Shown here: positions 1 to 5,846 of the stretch, in pieces
Layout: every line of letters starts with the position of its first letter
How positions within the stretch are numbered: position 1 is the stretch's first letter
Source of the DNA: Desulfuromonadaceae bacterium UBA5613
GTDB taxonomy: Bacteria > Desulfobacterota > Desulfuromonadia > Desulfuromonadales > UBA2197
DNA: 14,816 nucleotides
Direction of reading: 5' to 3'
Assembly: GCA_002424625.1 (NCBI GenBank)
Contig: DIKR01000101.1
Span: 1 to 14,816 of the forward strand
Program-made: the position numbers and the translations under genes
Notes under the pieces: model-generated
Databases searched by the model: none
The model's input: the letters and a program-made list of their open reading frames with translations, nothing else
What the model was told of the DNA's origin: nothing

Positions 1-118
1 CCTGGAGACCTTCCGGGAAGGATTGTTCGGCGCACTGCTGGTGATCCTCACCCCTTATATCCTCTTTATCGGCCTGGCGAACATCCTGCCGGTCTTCGGT
101 GAAAACCGTGAGGAATGA
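1..118 (+). CDS. C-terminal end of a membrane protein (partial)
   Basis: The reading frame is open from base 2 and stops at TGA 116-118, giving the last 38 residues of a protein whose start lies outside the window. The fragment reads LETFREGLFGALLVILTPYI, then LFIGLANILPVFGENREE. It is one strongly hydrophobic stretch of about 22 residues, preceded by charged residues and followed by a short charged tail. This suits a final transmembrane helix of an inner-membrane protein. The family cannot be named from so little sequence. The stop codon is followed directly by an A-rich run and a GC hairpin (131-155), which probably closes this transcription unit before corA. Confidence 0.6.
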   Translation, partial: LETFREGLFGALLVILTPYILFIGLANILPVFGENREE

Positions 119-130
119 AGAAAAAACGGC

Positions 131-155
131 GCGCCGGTGATTTTCTCTCCGGCGC
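131..155. terminator. GC-rich hairpin with A-run on its 5' side
   Basis: GCGCCGG (131-137) pairs with CCGGCGC (149-155) around an 11-nt loop. On the + strand no T-run follows. Six A residues lie just before it (121-126), so the canonical stem-plus-U-tract form is on the - strand. It may end transcription of the upstream membrane-protein gene, or work in either direction. The evidence is structural only. Confidence 0.4.
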
Positions 156-168
156 CGCACTTGAAGCG

Positions 169-195
169 TTGACCCGCCGCGGCGTTTGTTCTAAT
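169..195 (+). promoter_or_regulatory. possible corA promoter
   Basis: TTGACC (169-174) and TCTAAT (190-195) each match the sigma70 hexamers at five of six positions. The spacer is only 15 nt, shorter than the usual 16-18, so this is a weak call. It would leave a leader of about 110 nt before the corA start. I saw no recognisable magnesium riboswitch in that leader, though I could not fold it. Confidence 0.25.
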
Positions 196-313
196 CTGTG
201 CTGACATTTCCCGATGGATGAATACCGGGGCAGAACTCCACGCGACCAGAAGAAACCAAGCGGAGACTGCCCCTTGTCACGCCTTCAGTTATTTCTCTGA
301 CAGGACCACCTTT

Positions 314-1276
314 ATGCTGCGTGCCTTCAACTTTCAAGATAACCGGGTCAACGAGATTCGCTTTGCCGGCGAAGAGCTCGCAGAGGTTATCACCGCTGCC
401 ACCTGGATCGACGTTCTCGATCCGACCGAGGAAGAGCGGGATCAACTCGAACAGTATCTGCGGACGGAACTCCCCGAATCAGACGACGTCGGAGAGATCG
501 AATCGTCGGCCCGCTACTTTATCGACAGCGCCGGACTGCACGTCCACTCCCTCTTCCTCGGCCAGAGCGAAGGCCGCCACATCAATGTAACGGTCGCCTT
601 TATCCTTCAGCCCGAGCGACTGATCTCCCTGCGCGATGAGGATTCCCCTGACTTCCGGCTGTTGCGCATGCGCGTCCGCCGTGGCCAGATCGAAGCGAGC
701 AGCCCCCTGGAATTCCTCCTCTCGATCTTCGAAAACAAGGTCGAAAATCTCGCTGACATCCTGGAAGATATTCATCGGGAACTGGAAAAGGTCAGTGAGA
801 TGGTTCTGGAAGAAGCGGAAGGGGCGGAAGGTCATCTGGAGGAAGCGATTGGCGACCTAGCCCGTTACGAGAACAGTAACGGAAAGGTCCGCCTGTGCCT
901 GATGGATACGCAGCGCTCTATCTCCTTTTTACAAAAACACCAGCGCTACTCTGCCGATCACTTTGCCGCGGCCAGCGATATTCTCCGCGACGTGGAAAGT
1001 CTTCTGTCCCATACGACCTTCCTCTTTGAAAAGATCAACTTTTTGATGGATGCGGCGCAGGGTTTTATCAACATCGAACAAAATAAAGTCATCAAGATCT
1101 TTTCGATCGCTGCGGTGGTTTTTCTGCCGCCGACCATGGTGGCAAGCATCTACGGCATGAACTTCCAGGCCTTTCCTGAGCTGCAATGGCAATTCGGCTA
1201 TCTTTGGGCGCTGGGGCTGATGCTGATCTCCGGCATTGCACCGTATTGGTATTTCAAGCGCAAGGGGTGGTTGTAA
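314..1276 (+). CDS. corA: Magnesium/cobalt transport protein CorA
   Basis: This is a 320-residue inner-membrane channel for Mg2+ (also Co2+ and Ni2+) that works as a homopentamer. The protein matches the E. coli type of CorA along its whole length. A long acidic and coiled cytoplasmic N-terminal part is followed by the stretch LCLMDTQRSISFL and then FINIEQNKVIKIFS leading into TM1. The family signature YGMNF is at about residues 280-284, TM2 is at about 294-313, and the tail is the basic KRKGWL. The start at 314 is chosen because MLRAFNF aligns with the E. coli N-terminus and an AGGA lies 8 nt upstream. An in-frame ATG at 218 would add 32 residues that do not look like CorA. The gene stands alone between two hairpins. 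Confidence 0.96.
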   Translation: MLRAFNFQDNRVNEIRFAGEELAEVITAATWIDVLDPTEEERDQLEQYLRTELPESDDVGEIESSARYFIDSAGLHVHSLFLGQSEGRHINVTVAFILQPERLISLRDEDSPDFRLLRMRVRRGQIEASSPLEFLLSIFENKVENLADILEDIHRELEKVSEMVLEEAEGAEGHLEEAIGDLARYENSNGKVRLCLMDTQRSISFLQKHQRYSADHFAAASDILRDVESLLSHTTFLFEKINFLMDAAQGFINIEQNKVIKIFSIAAVVFLPPTMVASIYGMNFQAFPELQWQFGYLWALGLMLISGIAPYWYFKRKGWL

Positions 1277-1281
1277 TAGAA

Positions 1282-1342
1282 AAGGGCGGCCACAGCCGCC
1301 CCTGAAAATTCTTCGGTAGGGGCGGCTCTTGTGGCCGCCCTT
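1282..1342. repeat. REP/BIME-like inverted pair of GC palindromes; likely bidirectional terminator
   Basis: Two palindromic units lie head to head. The left unit (1282-1303) contains GGGCGGC and GCCGCCC arms, and so does the right unit (1318-1342). The two units also pair with each other: 1282-1293 with 1331-1342 and 1294-1303 with 1318-1327. That leaves CTT 1328-1330 bulged and a 14-nt loop. The right unit starts with GTAG (1316-1319), the head tetranucleotide typical of REP sequences moved by RAYT transposases. A T-rich stretch (1341-1350) follows on the + strand. The element lies between the convergent corA and zinc-protein genes, where it could stop both transcripts. A related palindrome is at 7418-7443. 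Confidence 0.75.
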
Positions 1343-1348
1343 ATTATT

Positions 1349-1549
1349 TTAGTGCAATGCCTCCGTCGCGCAAAGGAGACAGACCGCCTGCAGCTCGTAC
1401 AGACCGCTCTCGGCATTATAAACGGCCCTGGCCTGCAGATGCTTCGGGCAGGTTACCATGTAACATTGGGCACAGGCCTGCGCCTCTCCCCGTCCCGTAG
1501 CATCACAGATATGGCAGATCCACGGACTACTCTCCCCGCATTCATCCAT
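1349..1549 (-). CDS. Small cysteine-rich, probable two-zinc cross-brace protein
   Basis: This 66-residue protein of unknown function has eight regularly placed metal-ligand candidates: C12/C15, C26/C29, C34/H37 and C57/C60. The CxxC-x10-CxxC-x4-CxxH-x19-CxxC order resembles the interleaved two-zinc pattern of FYVE, PHD and RING fingers. A ninth cysteine (C4) lies outside the pattern. There is no signal peptide or membrane segment, so it is probably cytoplasmic. The start is supported by a GGAG 7 nt upstream that overlaps the stop codon of the lipoprotein gene (TAGGAG), so the two genes are almost certainly cotranscribed and probably translationally linked. Zinc binding is inferred from spacing only. 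A rubredoxin-like or zinc-ribbon role is possible, and I do not assign a function. Confidence 0.75.
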   Translation of the reverse strand: MDECGESSPWICHICDATGRGEAQACAQCYMVTCPKHLQARAVYNAESGLYELQAVCLLCATEALH

Positions 1550-1559
1550 CCTGCATCTC

Positions 1560-2639
1560 CTACTGATACTGAATATAAACCGGCTGCGGATGAAGGCGCA
1601 GAACTTCCTGGGGAGTCATGAGAGCATCCCCTTTTTTGGTATCGTTGTGATAAAAGAGCTTGAAGCCGGTGAACTGCACCGGTTCCTGGACAATATAATC
1701 CTTGTAGGTGTCACGCTTCAGCCACGGCGCCCCCCAGCCATCCATATGCATGACGATCTGCACCTCGGGGCGCAGGACAATTTTGTCAGCGTTGCTCACC
1801 CCTCTGCGGGTAAAACGATGCACAGTCAGTACTTTGGGGGGGAGATTATAGGTTTTCACTAATCCGGCGAGATAGTCGGTGACATAGTTGATATCGGCGG
1901 CATCGTAGGTGCCGACCTTCTTCCCCGGCACGACCTTACTCGCGATCAGATTAAACTCGGGATCGATGCCGAGATGAACATCGGGATTCTTGAGCAGCCA
2001 CTCAAAACGCGGCAGGATGACGCGAATATCGTCGTGGCCGGTCTGAATGTCGATAAACATGATCGCCCCAGCCTCTTTGGCCCAGCCATAAACGCGATTG
2101 ACCACCTCGTCGGGCATGACCATCCGGTACTTGCCGGCCTTGCCAGGCTCCGGCTGCGCCACCACCGCAATTAGATGCAGGGCCGGCTGCACCGGCTTGC
2201 TCGGATCCGCTTCCTCCCAACGCAGCACCTCGTCATTCAGACGGCGCAACATGTCATCCTTCGCAAACTCACCGAGCGCCCCCATCCGCTTCGAGAGGGG
2301 ATTGCCGTAATAAGCGACAATCCGCTTTGCCGGCAGAATCGCCCCCGGCAACGGCTCGACATCTGGAACCGGCCAGCCGAAACTTCTGGCATATTCAGGA
2401 TCTTCCCCGGCGAAATACTTAATCTTCACCGCCGGCGCCGGGGTAGCGGCGGGAGCAGCAACAGGACTCGGCGGAGGGACAATGACAGGGGGCGGGACAA
2501 CAGGTGCGGGTGGCGCAGTGATAGTTGGCGCCGGTGCCGGTTCCGGCACTTTTTCTGCACGATCACAAGCCTGAAGGGAAAGAAGGAGCACCAACGCGGA
2601 GACAACATGGATCAAGGGACGGCAAGTGGCAGGTTTCAC
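1560..2639 (-). CDS. Proline-rich lipoprotein of unknown function
   Basis: This is a 359-residue predicted lipoprotein. The GTG start at 2639 is chosen because an AGGAG lies 6 nt upstream and it gives a textbook lipoprotein signal: basic residues, hydrophobic core VVSALVLLLS and lipobox LQAC, with lipidated C25. Asp follows at +2, which in enterobacteria favours retention in the inner membrane. Residues 31-70 are a Pro/Ala/Val linker. The globular part (about 90-359) starts KRIVAYYGNPLSKRMGALGE and contains GAIMFIDIQTGHDD, HLGIDPEF and HMDGWGAPW. The alternating strands with acidic ends suggest a TIM-barrel or glycoside-hydrolase-like fold, but I recognise no named family. A longer frame upstream to 2852 has no signal peptide and is not used. 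It is followed by the small zinc-type gene in the same transcript. Confidence 0.85.
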   Translation of the reverse strand: MKPATCRPLIHVVSALVLLLSLQACDRAEKVPEPAPAPTITAPPAPVVPPPVIVPPPSPVAAPAATPAPAVKIKYFAGEDPEYARSFGWPVPDVEPLPGAILPAKRIVAYYGNPLSKRMGALGEFAKDDMLRRLNDEVLRWEEADPSKPVQPALHLIAVVAQPEPGKAGKYRMVMPDEVVNRVYGWAKEAGAIMFIDIQTGHDDIRVILPRFEWLLKNPDVHLGIDPEFNLIASKVVPGKKVGTYDAADINYVTDYLAGLVKTYNLPPKVLTVHRFTRRGVSNADKIVLRPEVQIVMHMDGWGAPWLKRDTYKDYIVQEPVQFTGFKLFYHNDTKKGDALMTPQEVLRLHPQPVYIQYQ

Positions 2640-2782
2640 AAAAAACTCCTGGGGAACGGTGGCGTTACGGTTGCGATAATTTACCATAAATAACAGATTG
2701 CGATGCACAGCAATAACACAACACCCCGATAAAATCAGCAAGGAAGCGTATGCCGGAATGTCGACTTTTGACAATTTTTGAT

Positions 2783-2812
2783 TTGACAGCATCCCCGCGG
2801 CTGACGTATACA
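2783..2812 (+). promoter_or_regulatory. Probable sigma70 promoter for the DUF815 ATPase-rluA unit
   Basis: A perfect TTGACA (2783-2788) and TATACA (2807-2812) are separated by 18 nt. They point toward the DUF815 gene and leave a leader of about 100 nt. The region 2640-2916 separates divergent genes. It is visibly more AT-rich than its surroundings, as expected for a promoter zone. I could not choose a convincing promoter for the lipoprotein gene on the other strand. Confidence 0.5.
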
Positions 2813-2916
2813 CAAGGCCCTGATTATACGGATTTTTTGACGAGTTAGCCATGCTTCATCCAACTCCGTCGGAACTGCCCGCTCACTCTATTTCCCGCTA
2901 AAGAGAGAAGATTCCC

Positions 2917-3810
2917 ATGCTCAACCTCAAACCGGAAGTTGTCGCCCAGATCGAACGTGTCCTCAGCTCGGTAGAAATGCTCCTGCCCAAAGCAATCAAC
3001 AAAGTTGACTGGTCGACCTGTCACGCCGCCAACTGGCGTCGCCACTCTTTCTCCGGTTATCTCGAACCGGTCAAGGTCACCGACACCACGACCATGGACG
3101 AACTCCTCGGCGTCGACAAACAGAAAGAGATCATGGACAGTAACACCCGGCAGTTTATCGCCGGATTTCCCGCGAACAACGCTCTCCTCTGGGGCTCACG
3201 CGGCACCGGAAAATCGTCGCTGGTCAAGGCCCTCCTCAATGCCTATGCATCGCAGGGCCTGCGCATTGTTCAGGTGGAGAAAGAGGATTTGATCTATATC
3301 TCCGATATCTTCAACGCCGTCGAGAATGAGCCGTATCGCTTTATCCTCCTTTGCGACGACCTCACCTTCGAAGCCGGCGAACTCACCTACAAACTCCTCA
3401 AGAGCGCCCTCGACGGCTCGGTCTACTCCGCACCGGAGAATGTGCTGATCTACGTCACCTCGAACCGCCGTTATCTCATCCCCGAATTCGAAAGCGACAA
3501 CCTCGGCAATCGCTTCGTCAACAACGAAAATCAGCCGGGGGAAGTCATGGAAGAGAAGCAGTCCCTGTCCGACCGCTTCGGCCTGTGGATCCCCTTCCAT
3601 ATCTTTTCCCAGGAGCGCTACCTCGATGCCGTGCGTCTCTGCATCGAGCGGGAAAGCCGGGCCCGCAAGATCACCATCCCCTGGAGCAAAGAACTTGAAG
3701 AAGCAGCGATGAACTGGTCGCACGAAAAGACCAAACGCTGCGGGCGAACCGCTTTCCAGTTCAGTAAAAACTGGATTGGTCGCTACCTCCTTTCAGGACT
3801 GCCGAAGTGA
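2917..3810 (+). CDS. AAA-type ATPase of the DUF815 family
   Basis: This 297-residue predicted cytoplasmic P-loop ATPase has a Walker A motif GSRGTGKS (residues 93-100) and a Walker B FILLCDD (142-148). It also has a sensor-1-like TSN (181-183) and a conserved LSDRFGLWI stretch whose Arg220 is placed like an arginine finger. The overall layout is a helical N-terminal 60 residues, the ATPase core, then a helical lid. It agrees with the DUF815 family in length and motifs. The family is widespread in bacteria but has no settled role. The ATG is preceded by a purine-rich GAGAGAAG. The last codons overlap the next gene by GTGA, so ATPase and pseudouridine synthase are translated together. That arrangement hints at an RNA or ribosome-related context, but this is an inference. 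Confidence 0.9.
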   Translation: MLNLKPEVVAQIERVLSSVEMLLPKAINKVDWSTCHAANWRRHSFSGYLEPVKVTDTTTMDELLGVDKQKEIMDSNTRQFIAGFPANNALLWGSRGTGKSSLVKALLNAYASQGLRIVQVEKEDLIYISDIFNAVENEPYRFILLCDDLTFEAGELTYKLLKSALDGSVYSAPENVLIYVTSNRRYLIPEFESDNLGNRFVNNENQPGEVMEEKQSLSDRFGLWIPFHIFSQERYLDAVRLCIERESRARKITIPWSKELEEAAMNWSHEKTKRCGRTAFQFSKNWIGRYLLSGLPK

Positions 3811-4688
3811 ACGAAGCGACGGCGATACCCCTTGCCCTCACCGTCCAGAAAGGGGAGGAGCATCTCCCCTTTCTGGTACTTTTGCAGCGCCGCATCCCAC
3901 TCGCCCCGGTGAGTTATCTCCGCCAACTCCTGCGCCAAGGGAAGATTCGCCGTGCGGAGCACACCATCAACGCCGAAGAAAGGCTTCCCGTCGGCGCTCG
4001 CGTTCTCCTCCCCGAAAGCAAACGCCTGCGCGAACTTTTGGCGATGACGACCCTGCAGATCCTCTTCGAAACCCGCGATCTCCTCATCGTCGCCAAACCG
4101 CCGGGGCTCGCGGTCCACGCCAGCGAAGGGCATGAAGCCGACAACCTCACCGCCCGCTGTCAAGAACTCCTCAAACAGCGCGGCGAGCACTTCTCCATCG
4201 CCCCGGTGCATCGTCTTGATCTGGAGACCAGCGGTCCCCTCCTCTTCGGCAAGGGGAAGGCAGCGTGCAGCGCTCTCGGCAAACTCTTTATGGAGGATGA
4301 AGTCGAGAAGTACTATCTCGCTCTGGTGGCCGGCGAGATGAGCGGCGAGCAATCGTTACAGGGTCTGGTCCCGGCCAAGGGAAAACTGAAAAGTGCCCGC
4401 ACCGATGTCCGCACCCTGGGCAGCAACGGGACGGCGACGCTTCTGGATATCCGCCTGCACAGCGGCCGCCAGCACCAGATTCGCCGCCAGCTCGCCGAGA
4501 TCGGCCACCCCCTACTCGGCGACAAACGCTACGGCGGCCCCTACCCTTCCGATCTCCCCCGCCTCTTTCTCCACTGTCACCGTCTCGCTTTTCTCGACCC
4601 CTGCAGCGGCACCCCGATCGACTGCGAAGTTCCGCTGCCGGCTGATCTGGCAGGTTTTCTGGAGCGCAGCGGCATCGACCTCCCCTGA
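3807..4688 (+). CDS. RluA-family RNA pseudouridine synthase
   Basis: This 293-residue enzyme is predicted to isomerise uridine to pseudouridine in rRNA or tRNA. Residues about 17-70 look like an S4-type RNA-binding domain (YLRQLLRQGKIRR, then VGARVLLPES). The catalytic domain starts near FETRDLLIVAKPPGLAVH. It carries the family motif HRLDLETSG (135-143) with catalytic Asp138, and the later motif SGRQHQIRRQLAEIGHPLLG. The exact member (RluA, C, D or other) and its target uridine cannot be told from sequence alone. The GTG start at 3807 overlaps the stop of the DUF815 gene by 4 nt, with AGGA 8 nt upstream. A GC hairpin follows the stop. Confidence 0.92.
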   Translation: MNEATAIPLALTVQKGEEHLPFLVLLQRRIPLAPVSYLRQLLRQGKIRRAEHTINAEERLPVGARVLLPESKRLRELLAMTTLQILFETRDLLIVAKPPGLAVHASEGHEADNLTARCQELLKQRGEHFSIAPVHRLDLETSGPLLFGKGKAACSALGKLFMEDEVEKYYLALVAGEMSGEQSLQGLVPAKGKLKSARTDVRTLGSNGTATLLDIRLHSGRQHQIRRQLAEIGHPLLGDKRYGGPYPSDLPRLFLHCHRLAFLDPCSGTPIDCEVPLPADLAGFLERSGIDLP

Positions 4689-4698
4689 AAAACGGAAA

Positions 4699-4722
4699 GG
4701 GCCGGGGATCTTCTCCCGGCCC
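4699..4722. terminator. Terminator between the convergent rluA-family and hepT genes
   Basis: GGGCCGGG (4699-4706) pairs perfectly with CCCGGCCC (4715-4722) around an 8-nt loop. Read on the - strand, the stem is followed by TTTCCGTTTTT, so it is a canonical intrinsic terminator for the hepT-side transcript. On the + strand it follows the rluA-family stop by about 10 nt but has no T-run, so termination in that direction is less certain. Confidence 0.7.
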
Positions 4723-4775
4723 GACGGCGTTCACAGTCTCTTCATATCTCCCTTTGGGAGGAACGTTATACCTTT

Positions 4776-5111
4776 TCACTTAAGCAGAAGCGCAACCTGT
4801 TGCTGAATAAACGGCAGGTCCGTTTTGGCCGTTTCCCAAACAGATTCGATATCAACTCCGAAATACTGGTGAATCAGCTTATCCCTCATCCCGGCCATAT
4901 TCTTCCATGGCACTTGCGGCACGCGATCACGCGTTACATTAGACAGGTTTTTAGTCGCCTCGCCAATAATCTCGAATTGGCGAATCACGCCATCCTGCAC
5001 CAGACGGGAGTGACTGAATCCCTCGTAGTCGAGATTGCCGAGATATTCCTCAACCTGCTTAATTGCATCGATAATGTGCAGCAGATATAGGGAGTCATCT
5101 CGCACCGTCAC
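4776..5111 (-). CDS. hepT: HepT-like ribonuclease toxin (HEPN, DUF86)
   Basis: This 111-residue helical protein of the HEPN superfamily acts as an RNase toxin in HEPN/MNT toxin-antitoxin systems. The diagnostic Rx4HxY motif is present as R76-DKLI-H81-Q-Y83. R and H form the RNase site. In the characterised Shewanella system, the tyrosine is AMPylated by the partner antitoxin to silence the toxin. Length and the stretch GVIRQFEIIGEATKNLS are typical of DUF86. The GTG start at 5111 overlaps the stop of mntA by GTGA, and an AAGGTG lies 8 nt upstream. All key residues are intact, so the toxin looks functional. Compared with the flanking housekeeping genes, it uses more A/T-ending codons, which would fit horizontal acquisition. 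Confidence 0.9.
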   Translation of the reverse strand: MTVRDDSLYLLHIIDAIKQVEEYLGNLDYEGFSHSRLVQDGVIRQFEIIGEATKNLSNVTRDRVPQVPWKNMAGMRDKLIHQYFGVDIESVWETAKTDLPFIQQQVALLLK

Positions 5112-5392
5112 TGCTGAATCACCTTGAGTTCGTGCTTGATGCGGTCGAGCAGGTGTGGGCTGATCGCCTTTTCGGTGAGAAGATCGACCTTGATGCCGAG
5201 AGTCTCAGTGAGTTCCCGTTCGATTCCAACCAAGCTAAGAAGGCTCTTAGTCTTGTGGAAATCGACCAGCACATCAAGATCACTCTCCGGATGCCAATCA
5301 TCGCGAGCACGCGAACCAAAGATCGCAATGCGACCGGCATCGTGTCGATTCAGAATGGAAATGAGTGTTTGTTCCAGCTGTTGCGTTGTCAT
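5108..5392 (-). CDS. mntA: MntA-like minimal nucleotidyltransferase antitoxin
   Basis: This 94-residue protein has the nucleotidyltransferase signature GSx10DxD, seen as G26-S27 ... D38-L-D40 in IFGSRARDDWHPESDLDVLVDF. It is the antitoxin partner of HepT, and the known mechanism is transfer of AMP to the HepT tyrosine. The catalytic aspartates are intact. The gene comes first and overlaps the toxin gene by 4 nt, the usual order for this pair. No convincing Shine-Dalgarno lies before the ATG (TAATATCTCCGC precedes it). The AT-rich TAATAT ends 6 nt before the ATG, so a leaderless or very short-leader transcript is possible. The gene lies 46 nt after the Nudix gene on the same strand, so read-through from guaBA is also possible. 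Confidence 0.9.
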   Translation of the reverse strand: MTTQQLEQTLISILNRHDAGRIAIFGSRARDDWHPESDLDVLVDFHKTKSLLSLVGIERELTETLGIKVDLLTEKAISPHLLDRIKHELKVIQQ

Positions 5393-5438
5393 GCGGAGAT
5401 ATTAACCCGATTTCCGAAAAAAGCCAATCAACTCGCGC

Positions 5439-5846
5439 CTACAATGCCGCAATCGACAAATAGTTTTTGAGCACCGGCAGATCCGCCGCCGCCCAATCCA
5501 ACCCCAAAACATCTTCCGGCGCCAGCCAGCGAATCTCTGCGTGTTCCCGCAGCAAAATCTCGGCACTCGACAACTGGCAGACAAAAGGATACAGGGTGAC
5601 GCTAAAATCCGTGTAGTGATGGGTACAGGGCAACAGCGCCCGGCCGATGACGACGCTGATCTCCATCTCCTCCCGCAACTCCCGGTGCAGGCACTCTTCC
5701 GGGGATTCCCCAGCTTCAATCTTGCCGCCGGGAAATTCCCATTTGAGCGGAAGGGTCATCGTCGCGCTGCGCTGGGCGGCGAGGAGAAGACCGGCCTTTT
5801 CGATCAGCGCGCAGGCGACATGATGGTGGCGGAGCGTCACTCCCAC
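5439..5846 (-). CDS. Nudix hydrolase, MutT/NudG-like
   Basis: This protein of about 135 residues belongs to the Nudix hydrolases, which cleave nucleoside diphosphate-X bonds. MutT and NudG members remove oxidised or modified nucleoside triphosphates from the pool. The Nudix box is at residues 41-63: G41, E47, then R55-E56-L57, E59-E60. All metal-binding acidic residues are present, but the Gly before the last hydrophobic residue is Glu (E62). The preceding WEFPGGKIEAGE is typical of MutT-like enzymes. The first GTG is at 5846 and a second at 5840. The second gives a GTGA overlap with the guaA stop, like other junctions in this window, and could be the real start. Neither has a clear Shine-Dalgarno. 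The overlap with guaA suggests linked expression with GMP synthesis. The substrate is unknown. Confidence 0.9.
   Translation of the reverse strand: MGVTLRHHHVACALIEKAGLLLAAQRSATMTLPLKWEFPGGKIEAGESPEECLHRELREEMEISVVIGRALLPCTHHYTDFSVTLYPFVCQLSSAEILLREHAEIRWLAPEDVLGLDWAAADLPVLKNYLSIAAL

Noticed and set aside
218..313. Upstream ATG extending CorA by 32 residues
   Set aside because: The added sequence has no CorA similarity, and the ATG at 314 has a good Shine-Dalgarno and matches the known N-terminus.
2640..2852. N-terminal extension of the lipoprotein frame to an ATG at 2852
   Set aside because: It would bury the signal peptide inside the protein. The GTG at 2639 has an ideal ribosome binding site and restores a lipoprotein signal.
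4748..4760. Short palindrome CTCCC-TTT-GGGAG
   Set aside because: A 5-bp stem with a 3-nt loop is too short to call, and the stronger terminator at 4699-4722 explains the junction.
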